Position numbers and translations under genes: made by a program. A stretch of DNA of 64,000 nucleotides from Uloborus plumipes (taxonomy: Eukaryota > Arthropoda > Arachnida > Araneae > Uloboridae): assembly GCA_038373865.1 (NCBI GenBank), contig JAXGGA010003045.1, positions 45,877 through 109,876 on the forward strand, written 5' to 3'. The notes beneath the pieces are model-generated. The model was not told where the DNA came from. It saw only the letters and a program-made list of their open reading frames with translations, and made no database searches. The stretch's first letter is position 1; each line of letters opens with the position of its first letter. Positions 1 through 13,961 of the stretch are shown here, in pieces.

Positions 1-79
1 TACAATTTTTCTCAGCCTTTGCAATAGGAGTACATATATAGGTACCACGGGTCAATCTAGAAAGAAATTAGGTCCGTTA

Positions 80-576
80 AAGGCCCCTTCACAAAATTCA
101 GTCACTCAGAAAGGGACCCTTCACAAAATTCAGTCACTCAAAAAGGGACCCTTCACAAAATTCAGTCACTCAGAAAGGGACCCTTCACAAAATTCAGTCA
201 CTCAAAAAGGGACCCTTCACAAAATTAAGTCACTCAGAAAGGGACCCTTCACAAAATTCAGTCACTCAAAAAGGGACCCTTCACAAAATTCAGTCACTCA
301 GAAAGGGACCCTTCACAAAATTAAGTCACTCAAAAAGGGACCCTTCACAAAATTCAGTCACTCAAAAAGGGACCCTTCACAAAATTCAGTCACTCAAAAA
401 GGGACCCTTCACAAAATTCAGTCACTCAAAAAGGGACCCTTCACAAAATTCAGTCACTCAAAAAGGGACCCTTCACAAAATTAAGTCACTCAAAAAGGGA
501 CCCTTCACAAAATTCAGTCACTCAAAAAGGGACCCTTCACAAAATTCAGAAACTCAAAGGGGACCCTTCACAAAAA
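80..576. repeat. 32-bp minisatellite array, about 16 copies
   Basis: A 32-bp unit built on CCCTTCACAAAATTCAGTCA recurs head to tail from about 80 to 576. In the first half, units ending CAGAAA alternate with units ending CAAAAA, giving a 64-bp dimer. In the second half almost all units end CAAAAA. A TTAAGT variant of TTCAGT is scattered through the array. This is read directly from the sequence; no function is implied. Confidence 0.97.
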
Positions 577-690
577 TACCACACTTGCAAACTGACTCTT
601 CACAAAAATCCGAGTTTAAAGAACGATCAGGAATATTTCTTGCCGCAACTATTTTTCACAAAATTGCGAATTAGTTTTCACAAAATTCCG
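577..690. repeat. Decayed edge of the 32-bp array
   Basis: The core TTCACAAAAT persists at irregular spacing near 598, 655 and 677 in otherwise diverged sequence. This looks like the degenerate end of the array. Confidence 0.7.
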
Positions 691-3140
691 AAAACAGAAC
701 CTTGGTCAAATATTCTGGATTGATCCAAGGTACATAAAGTTTTACTATGCTGGAAGCGGATGAAAACTTGTTAATATTATTATGGAAAACATAAAAGAGC
801 AAAAGAACTGATCCCATGATAACTTAAAATTTTTAGGGAAATTTTTATTTAAGAAATTGAAATTCAGAACGTTAGAGTACGGATAACTCTTGGTACGTTG
901 AATAAATAAATAAATAAACTAAGATCAAATCAAAATTAACCGCAATAGAACTATGTTTTATAAGTTTCGGTGTTATACGGATAAACAAAGACTTTGTTTA
1001 GTGTAACAAGTATAGTGTTTCTAGGGTAATATTTGAGGCTGATTAGCTGATTTCCTATCAGAAATTTTCCATCGCACAGTTTTTGGGCAGGTTTTAGGTT
1101 ATTTATTTTTTATGGTGTTTTCCTATACCACCTAATGATAAAAACACGTAATTAACTATTAAATTCTTGTGAAAGGTAAGAAATGTGGAGATAAATTAGT
1201 CAAAGTTGCTGTTACTGAAGTGGTGGCATGATGGTCAACCTTAATCGCATCAATTTCCGTAATATACCCCTATACTGTTAAAAAAAGGGAACACCCGGAA
1301 ACGTTTCTGAATATATCTGCCCGTGTGATTCATGAAATTTTAAAAAATATTTTTGTGTATTTCGGAAACCCTTCTTTCTGTAATTTTGACAAACCTTTCC
1401 GTGTACTTTGGCAATCGTTTTCTGCATTATTCAGAAGTGTTTTGAAGCATTTCAGAAAATTCTCAAAAACTTTTTTGAAATTTTCTCCCAGTACCTTCAG
1501 CGATCTGCTCGTTCTTCGCTCCGTTTTAGTAAAGATTTTTTTTTTTTGAATACAAGTGTTACCCGAAGAGGATCAAAGGGTAAAAAAAAAAGTGTGTTGA
1601 ATTCAGCCTGGAGATGTCTTCACTCAGTATGCGAAAACACATGGCAATGACGCCCCAAATCCACACTTCTTCAATTAACGGCCGGAAGTATATGACAATA
1701 ATGAACTTTTTACCGATTATCTTCCTCCGCTAACTTCATCTTTGGGCACCTGGTTAATCAAATGTCAATAAGCACTGCGCCGAAACTGTACTTAAAAAAG
1801 ATTCCGAAGCCGAATTCCACAAATCGGCCATCGTTGCTCTCAGTGGGAGGAGGGGGGGGGGTCTCACGGTATGTTCATGTGTTCTCGCGGTTAAAAGTGT
1901 TCAAGAGTGAATTAAGTTATTGATGTTGTTGATATGCATCAGAGCAGATTAGGTAGTAAATGTTTTTGCGGTCAAAACATATGACAGGTGATTTGAGTTC
2001 ATTTTCTTAATAACACAGTCACACCCGGGGCGGGGGGTGGACTTTTGGTCAGAACTGCATTTTCGGCTCATTTTAGCTTTAGAAACTGAAAACATAAGTA
2101 ACCATCCCTTCAATGATAAGTAAGCTGTTGCCAAAGTTTCAAATTGCTAAAAGAACATAGTAGATTTGCTTCGGCGTTGTAAAAATAGTATTGGTTTACT
2201 TGAATTCAAACGCTCGCTCGCCACAGCAAGGATAGTAACTCGGAATTTGAGAAACACGTGTCTGATTGTAGAAGAGAAAATGTTTCGATGCTTGTGATTG
2301 ATGGATATGGTTTGGTTCTTCGGATTAACACTAAGCTACTGCACTAATAATTGATTCAACTCCCCCTTTTAGTTTCAGTAGTAACGAATTACTTTATCGT
2401 TGAAGAGGTTGAATTGAGCAACGTATTACTTACGAATTTAGTAATTTTTTCATCTCAATTTGAATCTTGGTTATCTTTATTTTCACTCTCCTCTTAAATG
2501 TAATGAAAATTTTTGTTATTTTCTGTGTAATTATAACTGACAATAATTTCCCTTTTTCGAAAATCATGTTACCCGCTTGAATGAAACAGAAAATGTCGTT
2601 AACTATTTGTGTACAAAAATAACTTTTTTATCCACTTCAGTCACTCAGTAACTCTTTGCCATACAAAACGGCATTCTGTTGACATCTAGTTCTTGGTAAA
2701 TAATTAAATTAATCGCAAGAAACTATCATTGGTACAGATAGGGCTAACCAAGTTTGCAGTGTTCTAGATGAGAATGAAAGGAAGTCCCCCACTCTCCCCG
2801 GCATTTCCAGCAGAAACGAATTCAGTTTTGGGTCATCATCGCAATGCATTTTTGGGTATCTTAAAGATGACCAGAACTATTTAAAATACTTTTTCATGGG
2901 CCTTTTAAATCTGTTTTTGGCTCCTACGTCATAGGGCCCCTCGAAATTTCGACAACAGCCACTGCCTTCCAGCATCTTTCAGGCAATGGGGCCCAGATAT
3001 TCTTAATACAGCTCTGCATTTAGCAAGACATGCGGCAAACGACATGACATGAAGCTAGCTTAATGAACACGTGCGAACATGATGGGATGAATTTGAGCGA
3101 GGACAGTTCCAAATCCCACCAAAGTCCTTTGAAGACATAA
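691..3140. other. No gene recognised
   Basis: AT-rich sequence with an (AAAT)n run near 900-917, a G run near 1849-1861 and scattered A/T runs. The open frames here are short and low in complexity, and I recognise no domain or splice-framed exon. Confidence 0.6.
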
Positions 3141-3730
3141 GTGTACGACATGATCTCTTTAAACATAGACCATCCCCCCCCCCCTATTCAGGAAGAGAGA
3201 GAGAGGAAAAAAAAACCGCTCCTCATCGTGTTAGCCATTTTTCTGGTTGTATTTGTTCAGCAGTTGCGGTCGCAGTTTCCACAATGCATCGTCTGCTTAT
3301 CTAAACAAGCAGGATTGAGTTGTTTTCCGTGGCCTAGGCTCCACTTGTCGCATATAAATCTGGGTAATTCTCGCCGACAAAAGAGAGCGATCATTTCCCG
3401 CCGTTTTTTCTTTCCCGCGCGGTGACTTATGGGTGGGGGTCAGAAAGAGAAAGAGAGAGAACCACGTGCGCCGGAAAATGCTGTAAAAGGGGATTTTCGG
3501 GGGAGGAGGTTTCTGTGATTAATTTGATTTCTTTCGATGTTAGGGGATTTTTTTTTTACTCTCTCTCTCTCTCTCTTTGCGGTGTGGTCTTCACCGCATT
3601 CCGTGCTGTTAGAATCTCTGACGATGAACAGATTCTTTTTCATGCAATTCGCAGCATTTCAGCCGTCACTGCTAACAGGGATTTCTTTTTCCTCTGCGTG
3701 GTGAAGACAGAAAACAATTATCAAAAATAA
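3141..3730. repeat. Alternating GA and CT tracts
   Basis: A C run at about 3173-3184 is followed by GA tracts at about 3192-3208 and 3440-3461, then a CT tract at about 3559-3579. The GA tracts and the later CT tract are complementary, so this stretch could fold on itself. The open frames across it are artefacts of low-complexity sequence. Confidence 0.75.
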
Positions 3731-6700
3731 AGTACTGTTTCAAAGTGTTAAATCATAAAAATTTAATGATATTTGGTGGGCATTTGAAAATGAAATTGAA
3801 AAGCAACATACAAAGATCTATGCATATAAAACTTGGTATTGGACAAGTGTTTGACAATCAAGAAATGATATTTTTTTTTTAAACTAAACGTTACGTTGCA
3901 AAAAAAAAAAAAAAAATTGGAAATATTCTTCGCTAAAGTAAGAATAATGAATCAGTGATACATTAAAAGGTTAGAACTTGCGAAATGTTATTTTTTTGTT
4001 CATTTTTAAATGTTAATTTGTTCCAACAAATTTTCCTTTACTCAAAACAGCCAATGCTCTCATAATATTTTAACTGTAAAATGACCTGTGTAGTGTACAA
4101 TAAACTAAGACTACTAAGAATAAACTTTCCACTCAAATTTCTTTTACTCTATTCTAATCATTTACTTTTAAACTCAATCATTCCGATCGCTGTCAGAATA
4201 CTTCGCCCAGTACAATGCGGGTCATTATGAGACTGTCCCAACGGTTACTGTACAAGGGGGCACTTGAACTTTAAATATAAAATACATATTTTCAGTTCTG
4301 TTAAAGATGATAAAAGTTATAGCTCTGGCTTAATTTGCAAGGGATCACACAAGTTCATCTCCTGAACTTTTAAATTTTATGTGAATTTTTACTGTATTAG
4401 ACAAAACTTTTAAACTAGTGTATCAAAACTAGTATCATAGACTATAGACCTCGTCTTCTTTCAATAGGAATTTTTAAAAAGTCCTGGGAAGTTAATTTTA
4501 TTGAGAGCTAAGATTGGTGATTTGGAAAAGTGTGAGGTTTTTCGCATCTGTATTGTTTCGTTAATCACGGGTTTATGAATTAAATACAAAAAGGGGAAAA
4601 ACATTCGGACTTCAATATGAAAAGGTACAGGTATTTTGCGCTCATAATATCCATAAAGAGGCTTTTTATACGATTTCAAACTTTATAATTAACACACTTC
4701 AGAACACAAAAACGCACCACTTTCCACTTTCTATTAGAAAAATAAACAAACTCCATATATTTCTTTCAGTGGGAAAAAATAATTCTCGATAAAATGTGCT
4801 CCTTGTGGTAGCAAGTGAAAAGAGGAAACATGGTGGGAGGGACTTTCAGAACAACCTCATAATTTCGAGCAGAACACCTTCTCGCAGGGACCTAACGTGC
4901 CGTAAAAATAGAACATCCAGCTTCAAAAATCGACCTCCCAACAGTGTTCATACCGGGAAAACTCTCGTATCGATTGTCATTACACTTCATCGAAAGCATC
5001 GAATATCCGACATCGATATTTTCCCGCCTCGCCGCAGGTAAATATGTAAAAGAAGAGGAGAAGAGATAGTTATTGGAAAAAGCCAAGGAAAGAGTGAAAG
5101 ATCAGCACTTCTCGACTTCGGCCGATTTGAAATACAGATCATTTTCAATTCCCCGTTTTCGCAGCTTCTTCGGGAGTTTGGAATTGTTTAAGAGGAACTA
5201 GAATGCTGATATCGAATATCGTTTCCTTTGGAGAATTGATTCGAAATTTGCTCGTTTTTTTTTTTTTTTTTTCCCCATTCTGGTTGAGTTTCTGCTGAAG
5301 AGGTCGTCGCATTATTTTGAGCATGAAGTTTTGAGAAGAGGAAAGGCGTTGCAAATGTCAGTCGAAAGGAGACAAGATTTTCCAAAACATTAACAGGAAA
5401 TTCAGTCAAATACAAAAACTAAGTGATGATGAAACACTTTGCACATAAGCAGTTCTTTCGGGCATTTTAAAAGTTAATTTGTCAGTGTTGATTGTTTTTA
5501 TCCTTCGGGTTTGCTGACTTTGACGTAGAATTATTACTGAAGACTTAGACGAGACCAAATACATAAAGGAACTATATTAAAAGAAAAAGCGAATAGGAAT
5601 TAAAGTTATGGAATTTTATATAGAACGCAAGCTACATTTCATATAAATGTAAAACTTCAATTTTTTTGAGCTAAAACTCCCAGAGTTAAACTTTCTCAAG
5701 CTGAGAAATACTTATGAACGCACAAAGAGAGGGGAAAAAATCATTTGAAGATGGTTTAATTTGATTAAATCATAAAGCGAATGAGATCGTCAAAGAAAAT
5801 AGAAAATTATCTCATGTCAACTTTCATATTGAAATATTAAAGTAGAAAATCGTGAAAGTTACCTCAGTTGTTAAAACTTTGGGACAATCTTGAGACGGGT
5901 GAAAGGTGACGGGTTTTCTCAAAGCTTATTTAACTTAATAGCTGTTAAAACTGCTATGTGGTATACATACAGATTATAACATACAAATTGTCGTATACAT
6001 ACCAGGATATATTGTATAATCCTGGTTATGAATAAGCAATGCGTGGGTAGGTTGTCACTTAAAATGTTTTAGGTTGACTACGTATGTTCCGCACAGCGAG
6101 TGAATGGATTAAGGATTTCCCCCCAAAACTCTCGAGTTGTGCTACATTGCCAATCCTAATATGTAAGACATTTTCTTGCAAGGAATAGGGACTATAGCGC
6201 TCCCACCGCCCAAGAGAAAAGTTGGCTAATTGTCAGGGTCTGATCAAGCTAAGATGATGCCCAGATCTTGGTAAAATTTGGTGCCCCTCTTGCTAGAAAA
6301 TCTTTTCATTTTCCATGCTCTATCTATTAAATCACTTGTTTTATCACATCAGAAAGAATCGACCAGAAGGTTAAACCGGCATCAAACCCCAATTTACTAT
6401 GCCCGCTATTTGGAGTTTGAGTAGATGTGGCTTTGAAGCAAAGATGGTAAAAATGCTGTCACCACTGTAACTGAAGCAAAAAGTTCTATTAGAAAGTAGA
6501 AAGAAAAAAAAATGTTTCAGAAAAGATGAAATCCCATTGCGTCCGCAGAAATGAAATTCAGAGGAAGTCTAGAGATTTTCTGGAAATGCAGAGTCGGGTG
6601 TCTTTTTCCCCCATTTGGCTTCCCTTTAAAAAAAATACATCATATCTGACATTTCCATTCTGCAATTCCTAAAGTGAGCAAAAAAGCAAATGAGGCACAT

Positions 6701-9591
6701 AATTCACGCCCGTAAAACAGACACACAACCACTCGATCAACCCCCGTTACAACGATGACACGGTTGCACCCCATTACAGAAAATTAAGCAACTAAAAGAG
6801 GTGGAGTCAACGAAAAAAAAAACTCGATTCGGCTCATCATCACCCCTTGCACCACTTGACTTCGGATCACTTCTCACTGGAGATGGTCTTTATGGTGGGT
6901 AATTTACGTGGGTAAACAGGAAACAGCTGGGGTAGGCTAGGAATCTAGCAGACGATCATTAGCCAGCCCCGCCCCTACTCAGTTTTTGCGTTGCCACTTT
7001 TTTTTCTGAAGTGTCATCTTTTTTGAAGAGTTAAATTCCAGAAACTTTTCCCCTCCGTTCTTAGGAGTTAAAAAGGTTCCTCCACTGCTGAGAAGGGAAG
7101 GCGGGGATACGAGAGGTTACGAAGGGATGCTCGTTTGGTGCTTTTTACTGGTCGAATAATTTAATTTTATTGTTTTAAACAATTTAAAGAACTTGTATGA
7201 AAAGTAGTGAAAATAATTCGTTATAAAAGATGAAATGAATGGACAACTAATGGAAGTGAAGACTAAATTGTCAAGGAATTCTTCGTAACTTGAACTTACT
7301 GTCAAATTTCCGCAATAATTTGTTGATTTGGAAAATTCCTGGAAAATTTGAAAGGGATATTCCATAAGTCACTATTTAATTGCGAAAAGGATTTATTCAG
7401 AAGCTATATAAAGAAAAACTCTTGAAGAATCAAAGACGATAAACTTTAATAAAATGTAATTCAAAAAAAAAAAAAAAAAGATTTTAAGTTTATGTAAAAG
7501 TGAAAGTATCAAACTTTTTCGTCGAATTCCTTTACATCCATAAGCTAAAGCCTTTTTTTTTTTTGCTTTGAAAAGGGAGTTCCTTGTAACCCTGAAACAC
7601 TTTTTTTACTAATGCTGTTGATTTTTCTTTTTCTTTTAAATGTAAAGATATTTGTTTACTTTTTGTCTTGATTTATTTGTCCTTTAAATTATTTATTTCG
7701 CGAATGAACTTAAAGCAAACTGTAGACAAGCCAATCATCACAACTTTAATTTCTTATTTTACCAAAAGACAATCAACACTTTTTTCTTTTTCTTTATTTT
7801 GAGAGAATCAATTCAGTAAGCAAATTTGTCCCATTTGCATTCAGAAAGTTGTCCTAATACTGTAATTAAGACATTTTTTATAGGTACACGCAATTTTATG
7901 CACTAAAAGAATCATTACTCTTCAGGCACTCGGCTGTATCGCATTTTGGAATATATCGAACTGTTTAGTTGTCCCCGGATAAGTACGATTTAACGAGTAG
8001 CTACTGCTACTGTACTGAATACTTTTCTTCTTCAAAAAGAACATCCACTCCTCACGTGATTTTTCGTGGACACGCAGTCTGGTGAAAGCGGAGGGAGGGA
8101 AAGTCTGGAAATGCCATTGAGGATCGCCTGCGTGAAGGGGTGGGAGCAAGGGATTATCCGTGGGAAAATAGAAGGGGGGGTGGGGAAGCTGGCCCCTCGC
8201 ACCTGTGATGGACTCGACTCGGGACCGGGTGATTTACTAAAAAGAGCCGACGGCGTTAAAAGCTGTCAGTAGCTCATCCGCCTTTTGGGGTGACACGACT
8301 TTTCACCTTCTTCGATTCTTGTTCTGGAGAGGGTGCAGTTGTGAGAAATGCTGCTTATAGGTCATGTTATAGGTCAGCTGTTGAAATTTCAAGTACTGTT
8401 CTGAGATGATGCGCGAAGTCAGATACTTTTTTTCCGTGCCTTGTTTTACTTAAGGATCAGTCAGTAAAAGTACGAGTATATGCGGGGCTATTTAAAAAGA
8501 TGAAGCAATTTCAAAGTTTGGTAGTTTGAAAAACGTATACGCTATTTTGATTCCTCTATATCTTTGAATTATTTTTAGATGAAACTATTTTTATTCATTG
8601 AATTCATTAACATTAATCCCTTTTTTACTAGGGACCTAACTGAAATTTAACTATTTATTGAAAGACACGACGTTCACTCGGGTAATGCTCGCTCTTTTTT
8701 GAAAAAACATTTTCAAACATGATAAACTGACTAGTAACTAAATGCAATATACGGTCAACTCGGTTGAATACAAGGCAGTTTCGGTATATTACATGTGTCT
8801 GCCTTAACCCTGGCGTATGGGCAGTTACTTATTACTTTAATAAGTAAACGTTCAATAATCTTTAAATTAATAAAATTAGCTGTGTTATTTATTCTAATGC
8901 ATCAACCCTGTGACTAAACTAAGGGAACAACCCGTATTAATTCCGTTAACAATGTATTTACTCGCTTTGTTCATTTTATTGCGAAATTAGCTTATAATTT
9001 TGTGGATAGAAGGGAGAATTCTTGAACACTTATCATCTTTGCTCTCAAATCTAGTGAACAGCATGTTGGCTCGTAAATGCTCGTGATTTCTTTTTGCCTT
9101 TTTCTAAACTCTTTATTACTGTCTTATCTTTAATGAACGGATGTTCCACGAGACTAGTAATGTACTTCGTCAGACACTTACTTCACTTGATTAAGCACAT
9201 AGTACTGTTCTTTGAGAGAGAGAAAAAAAAAAAAAAACATAATGCGTCGGAGATCGGTACTTCGTTTCTGGTACCATTTCAGAACGAGTTTCTTTCCGGA
9301 GGCTTGGCATTTAATTGGGTATGAGGTACTTCTATCGACTGCTCTGTCACTTTTATCACGCCCGTTTGATATGACACTTTTTCAGGCATAGTATTTTTAT
9401 TAGAGTTAATGGTACTGTTTTCAAAGTTACTGATATGTTGCTAGAGGTTGAGTACATTTTTAGCAAAATTGAGTTTTGTAGTGAGCTACTTTCTAGAATT
9501 TCGGTGCCACTACTGAAGGTGTTTTATCAGATATGCCACTCTTCGGGGATAACTTTCTTTTCCAGAAATACACTATATTTCAATGATGAAG
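3731..9591. other. No gene recognised; A/T-run-rich non-coding sequence
   Basis: Mostly AT-rich with many A or T runs (for example 3900-3916, 5256-5271, 7463-7480). GC-richer stretches lie near 4795-5040, 6820-7110 and 8050-8340. The first ends in CGCCGCAG followed by GTAAAT, which resembles a splice donor, but I cannot tie it to a gene. Confidence 0.55.
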
Positions 9592-9599
9592 TTCTGCAG

Positions 9600-9772
9600 C
9601 AGGCCCGTCATTTAGGGGGGCAGGGGGGGGGTCAATTGCCCCCCCCCCTGACTTTGAGAAATCAATGTATTTACATATAAGAGGGCGTGGTTTTTGTGTT
9701 TTCCGATGAAATTGCATTGTGTTTGGACCCTTTGCCCCCCACCCCCTGGAAAAACTGGAAATAACGTCCCTG
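9600..9772 (+). mobile_element. hAT-type MITE, copy 1 of 2
   Basis: The element starts CAGGCCCGTCATTTAGGGGG and ends AACGTCCCTG. It is flanked by a perfect 8-bp duplication TTCTGCAG at 9592-9599 and 9773-9780. The ends and the 8-bp target duplication are typical of non-autonomous hAT elements. A second copy lies in opposite orientation at 17064-17238. No coding capacity. Confidence 0.93.
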
Positions 9773-9780
9773 TTCTGCAG

Positions 9781-11796
9781 CAAAAGTACAGCACCGAGTA
9801 CTTTTCACGGAGCAATTTTTTTTTAGGAAAAACTAATGCATTTTCTCTTTTATCTTTAACGTGTCGAAAGGGGCAATGAATTCATGGTAAGGATTACATA
9901 CAGGAGAGTCTCGAAAATCGAGGTAATTGGGGCTCAAGCTACCTCGGATTATACGGAAAGTTCTTTTAGCGGTGGAAATTCTACCCTTTTTGGGCAACAC
10001 AAGGATATAAAACAATGTTAACTTCAAGTTATTTTATCTCAAATCATATCTCAATATATTTCTAGCAGTCAAAAAATATTATGGGACACTTGGCGAGCAG
10101 AGCATTATTGATACCGATTTCTCAATACTTTTTTATTACATTACTGTATGCACGAAAGGAAAATTACAATAGCGAAATATTTTATTTTTCAGATTTTAAT
10201 GCGTGTAATATTTTTAGCTCTTAAAGATATACATCACCTAGAATAAACCGGAACTTCGGACTTTCAAGACTCGGATTTTCGAGAATCTACTGTATATGAA
10301 GCAAGAACATACATGAAAGGGCCTAAAATCTCGTGTTTCGACCTCTTATTTCGAAAATTTTCCGATGACTCCTCCTCCCCTTAGAAAATTTTCTCGCTGC
10401 TCCACTGTAGCACTTGCATGGTACTCAAAAGGAATTGGTCGAGTCTTCTCTCTCCAACTATGCCATAACTATGTTGGCAAAAAAGTGTCTCTTTATTCCA
10501 TATTGAGGGTCGGATGAAATTCGCTGCATGAAGGGGGGGTTAGGAGGAAAAGGAAAGAAAGTGTTCCCATTATTGACTCAACTGTGACTCGCACGTGTTC
10601 CGAAAACGTGACTCGCCGGACTGGGCGGTCCGGTTTTTGTTGTTGTTGGAAGGGCCCTCACAATGTGACTTTTTGACTTGTCCCGCTTGCGCGCGCATTT
10701 CGCCTTTCACTCGCTTCGCAGGTGCGGGTCGTGTGAAAAAGGTTCGATCGAGGAGTTCGAAAAGAGGCATTTTTCGAATTCTGAACAAGTTCCCTTTTCT
10801 GGGTTCGACTCTCTTTTTTTCCCGCATTCTTGAGGATAGGAGAAGTGGAAGAGTTCAAAAATCGTAAATATCGAAAGAATGCGATACTCTTTATTTAAAT
10901 TTTCGAAGTGAAGCTATATTATATGCACAGGGGCGGGCAGTTTTAATATTGGATCATTAAGAAACCCGTTAACAGCAGAAATAAATGTGCCCTTGCATTA
11001 TTTTAGTGCTATGTAGGACACAAACTTTTCATTCGTACTCGAAATACGTACTGGAATTTGCAGAATGGTACTAAAGGAGGGGGAATTTAACCCTAACACA
11101 CCAAACGAAAACAATGGGTTACACTGTCAAGGGGTACCCATCCAAAAGAGTACCCACAAGACCTTGAAAATTCAGTCAAACTCTGGGCCTCTATACAATT
11201 CTTTCTATGCGTCTCGTAAAAATGATGTGATGTTGATCGATATGTGAAAATGTTTGTACTGATAAATATTAGTGAGCAATTCATGAAAAGTAATTTGCTC
11301 TTTAGCGCTTTAGTTAAACTTCTCCTTTATACCTATTCCATGTTGTACTTTTCTCTGCCATGATTAGTACATTAAAAAAAATGCTCACTAAATACGGCAT
11401 TTCCCTAGAAAAGTTTTCTAGGGTCTAAAAAGCACACAATTTGTTTGCATTGAAATTGCGCTGTTTTGTATTCCCGAAATTCGCTTTATTTTTTTTTTTC
11501 TGACGTTTCTGAGTAGCATTGATTTTCCCAATTAATATTTCTGCTCTTGATTCCCTTGATGATTTTTTTAGAGAGAAGTCAATACAAATTGCTTTATATT
11601 GCTTTCAATTTAGGAGATATCACTGTGACAATTGTGTAATGCTTAAGGGCTTAAGGCAGCATACAATTTGACTTTTTAAAATAATTATTCCTAATAGCAG
11701 CTTCAAATATGTATTTTTGAAAGGGTCGGTGATAAGTCAGTGCCAAAGCTAATTTCTTAAAGCGAGAAAAAATCGTTTCATCAGATTTTATGAATA
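9781..11796. other. No gene recognised; includes a GC-richer island
   Basis: The stretch 10500-10860 is clearly richer in G and C than its surroundings and has several CG dinucleotides. It is open in both directions for 60-90 codons without a recognisable domain. The rest is AT-rich. A regulatory role is only a possibility. Confidence 0.5.
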
Positions 11797-11926
11797 TACT
11801 AGCGGTACCCGCACGGCTTTGCCCGTGGTATAAAATTAAAAGTTCATTTGTAAAATAATTGATATATCAGAAAAAATGCTCTATTTTAGTTTTATTCAAC
11901 TATAATTCCTTCAAAGTGATATAAAG

Positions 11927-12365
11927 ATCTGATATGGACCCCACACTACTTAATTTTACGTGTAAATTTCTTAGTAGATGCCTTAAGTGCTAAAATAGTG
12001 CTTGGAGTGAGCAAGATAACAATTCAAACATTTGTAGCCCTAGTTTGCTACGAAACAATGCAAAAAAATATTTTACAATGATTAATCTCCTAAAGATCGT
12101 CGTTTTTAACATCATTCAGTGGATTTTTCGCAAAATATCGCCAACAGCGCCAAATTGAACCTAAATCAAAAAAAAAAAAAAAAAAAATTCGCCAATTTGG
12201 CGTCAAATATTTGGCGATCAAAAGCTTGGCGATATATCGCCAAGTGGTCGCGCCAATTCATATCACTTTTGTTAACCAATTCATATCACCTTGCATTGAA
12301 AACACTGATTTACCCGATAAATGGGGTAAAACACCCCCTTAGAACATTCGAATGCAACCCCAAGG
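11927..12365 (+). repeat. TTGGCGA repeat family, copy 1 of 3
   Basis: About 430 bp that match 62560-63000 in the same orientation and 61794-62236 in the opposite one. Shared blocks include GAGCAAGATAACAATTCAAA, the segment around CATTCAGTGGATTTTT, and CATTCGAATGCAACC at the end. It carries the 20-bp perfect palindrome CTTGGCGATATATCGCCAAG near 12224 plus several further TTGGCG or CGCCAA words. Confidence 0.9.
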
Positions 12366-12695
12366 GAGATGGACAAAAATAAGCCAAAAGAGAAAATAAG
12401 AACAGTTTTGTTGATAACAGAAACCAACAGAAATCTTACCAAAGTTTAAAAGAAGAAGAAAGTTTTCTTTCCCAGCTTAAAAAACAAAACAATACATTTT
12501 CCGAAACGAAACACTTTAAAAAAACGATGCAATATCGAAATTGATACGATATTTCGTTAATCTGTGCTTTAGGTACCCTTTTCTCGCTAAATGAACGATA
12601 GGCGCGCCAAGCGTGGTAACCCTAGCTATTTTGCGTAGTTGACTTTTTGAAAACGCGCCAAGCAGGGTCCCAAAGCATCTTCACCGGGAAAAAGA

Positions 12696-12956
12696 CAGGG
12701 TTGCCAGAGAATTGGAACAAAAAATACTATACCTCCTCTAAAAAAAATATTACAAAATACTACTGTTTCCAAACGTTGCCAAAATCAATGTTGCTGAAAT
12801 GCGAAATCTATGAAAATGAAAAAAAAAAAATCCGCCAAATCTTTTAATTAAGTCATTAGTATATTGGAAACAGGGTTGCCAGAAAAATACTACGCTCCTT
12901 ATTTGGGCCGAAAAAATACTACCGTAGAATCAAAAATACTACGTCTGGCAACCCTG
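12696..12956 (+). mobile_element. hAT-type MITE inserted in an older repeat
   Basis: Inverted ends CAGGGTTGCCAGA and TCTGGCAACCCTG, flanked by a perfect 8-bp duplication GAAAAAGA (12688-12695 and 12957-12964). A second internal CAGGGTTGCCAGA occurs near 12872, so the element may itself be composite. It lies within the 11797-13473 repeat and so is younger than it. Confidence 0.92.
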
Positions 12957-13473
12957 GAAAAAGAACGAAACAAAAATAAGTATGAACACGTAACCATAGT
13001 AACAACATGAAAAGTTGATTTCCGTTGATAAAATAATTCTTTTCATCTCTCTTTTCAAACAAATTTTATTATCGAGCTGAACCATTTTAGAATCGTTTGG
13101 CTTGCTTTACTGAAGGTAAGCCTTGAATTTCGGGATTCTAAAAACAATTGTTACAGCTCTCCTGATGATCGTAGAAACTTCGAAAAAACTTCATTTTGTG
13201 CAGAAAATTCCAAGCTTTCGAATGACATAAGACTTGAAAATGTGTGTGAAATATTTCTTCCCTATTTTATCGAATTTCCGCTAAGAATTCGAATAGAAAA
13301 AGAACGAAATGGAATTTTCGAAAAATCGCTTCGAGGTGCAAAACTACATGCTACAAACTAATTTTGTGCCAAGTGGCATGAAAATCGACCGAACGGTTTT
13401 GGCGCTACGCGCGTAACAGACAGACAGAAGGACAGACAGAACCACCTTCAGCTTTATTATTAGTAGAGAGAGA

Positions 13474-13924
13474 TAATTTTTGAACATTTTGCTCTCACTT
13501 CTAGTGAGTTTTAAATTTTTGTAACAAGAACTTGACTGCGTGTTTTGGGTTTTTTTCCCTTATTTTCTGAGATAGATATTTGTTAAACTTTTTTTTTCAC
13601 CATAAAGGACCTACGCATCTTTAAAAAACTAAATTTAAAAACTCAAAAAAAAAAAAAAAAAAAAAAAAAATCTAAATCTAAAAAGAAATTTTTGATATCA
13701 GGTTTTTTGTTGTATTCCTAAAAAAGCGATAAACAAGTTATTTTTTTACAAAAATGGTTTGAGCCAAGTGATACGTATATTGCAAAAAAAAAAAAAAAAC
13801 CATTCTTTGCGTATCAACTTAGATTTTTGAACTGAGAATTTTATGTGACTGCAACTGGGCACAAAATTCCTGCCGCTAAGAGATAGTTTGCGAACATTCA
13901 TAATATTGTTTAAAATAATTACAT

Positions 13925-13961
<37 letters not shown>

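Larger units (their letters stand above)
11797..13473 (+). repeat. Interspersed repeat of uncertain class
   Basis: It begins ACTAGCGGTACCCGCACGG and ends in a CAGACAGACAGAAGGACAGA tract followed by CTTTATTATTAGTAGAG. Ends of this kind recur in many invertebrate genomes, but I cannot assign the class. Inside it are a copy of the TTGGCGA repeat (11927-12365) and a later hAT MITE (12696-12956). A block at 53128 starts with a similar motif. Confidence 0.55.

Noticed and set aside
4796..5041. Possible exon ending in a CGCCGCAG/GTAAAT donor
   Set aside because: No homology, no acceptor tied to it, and a donor-like word alone is common by chance.
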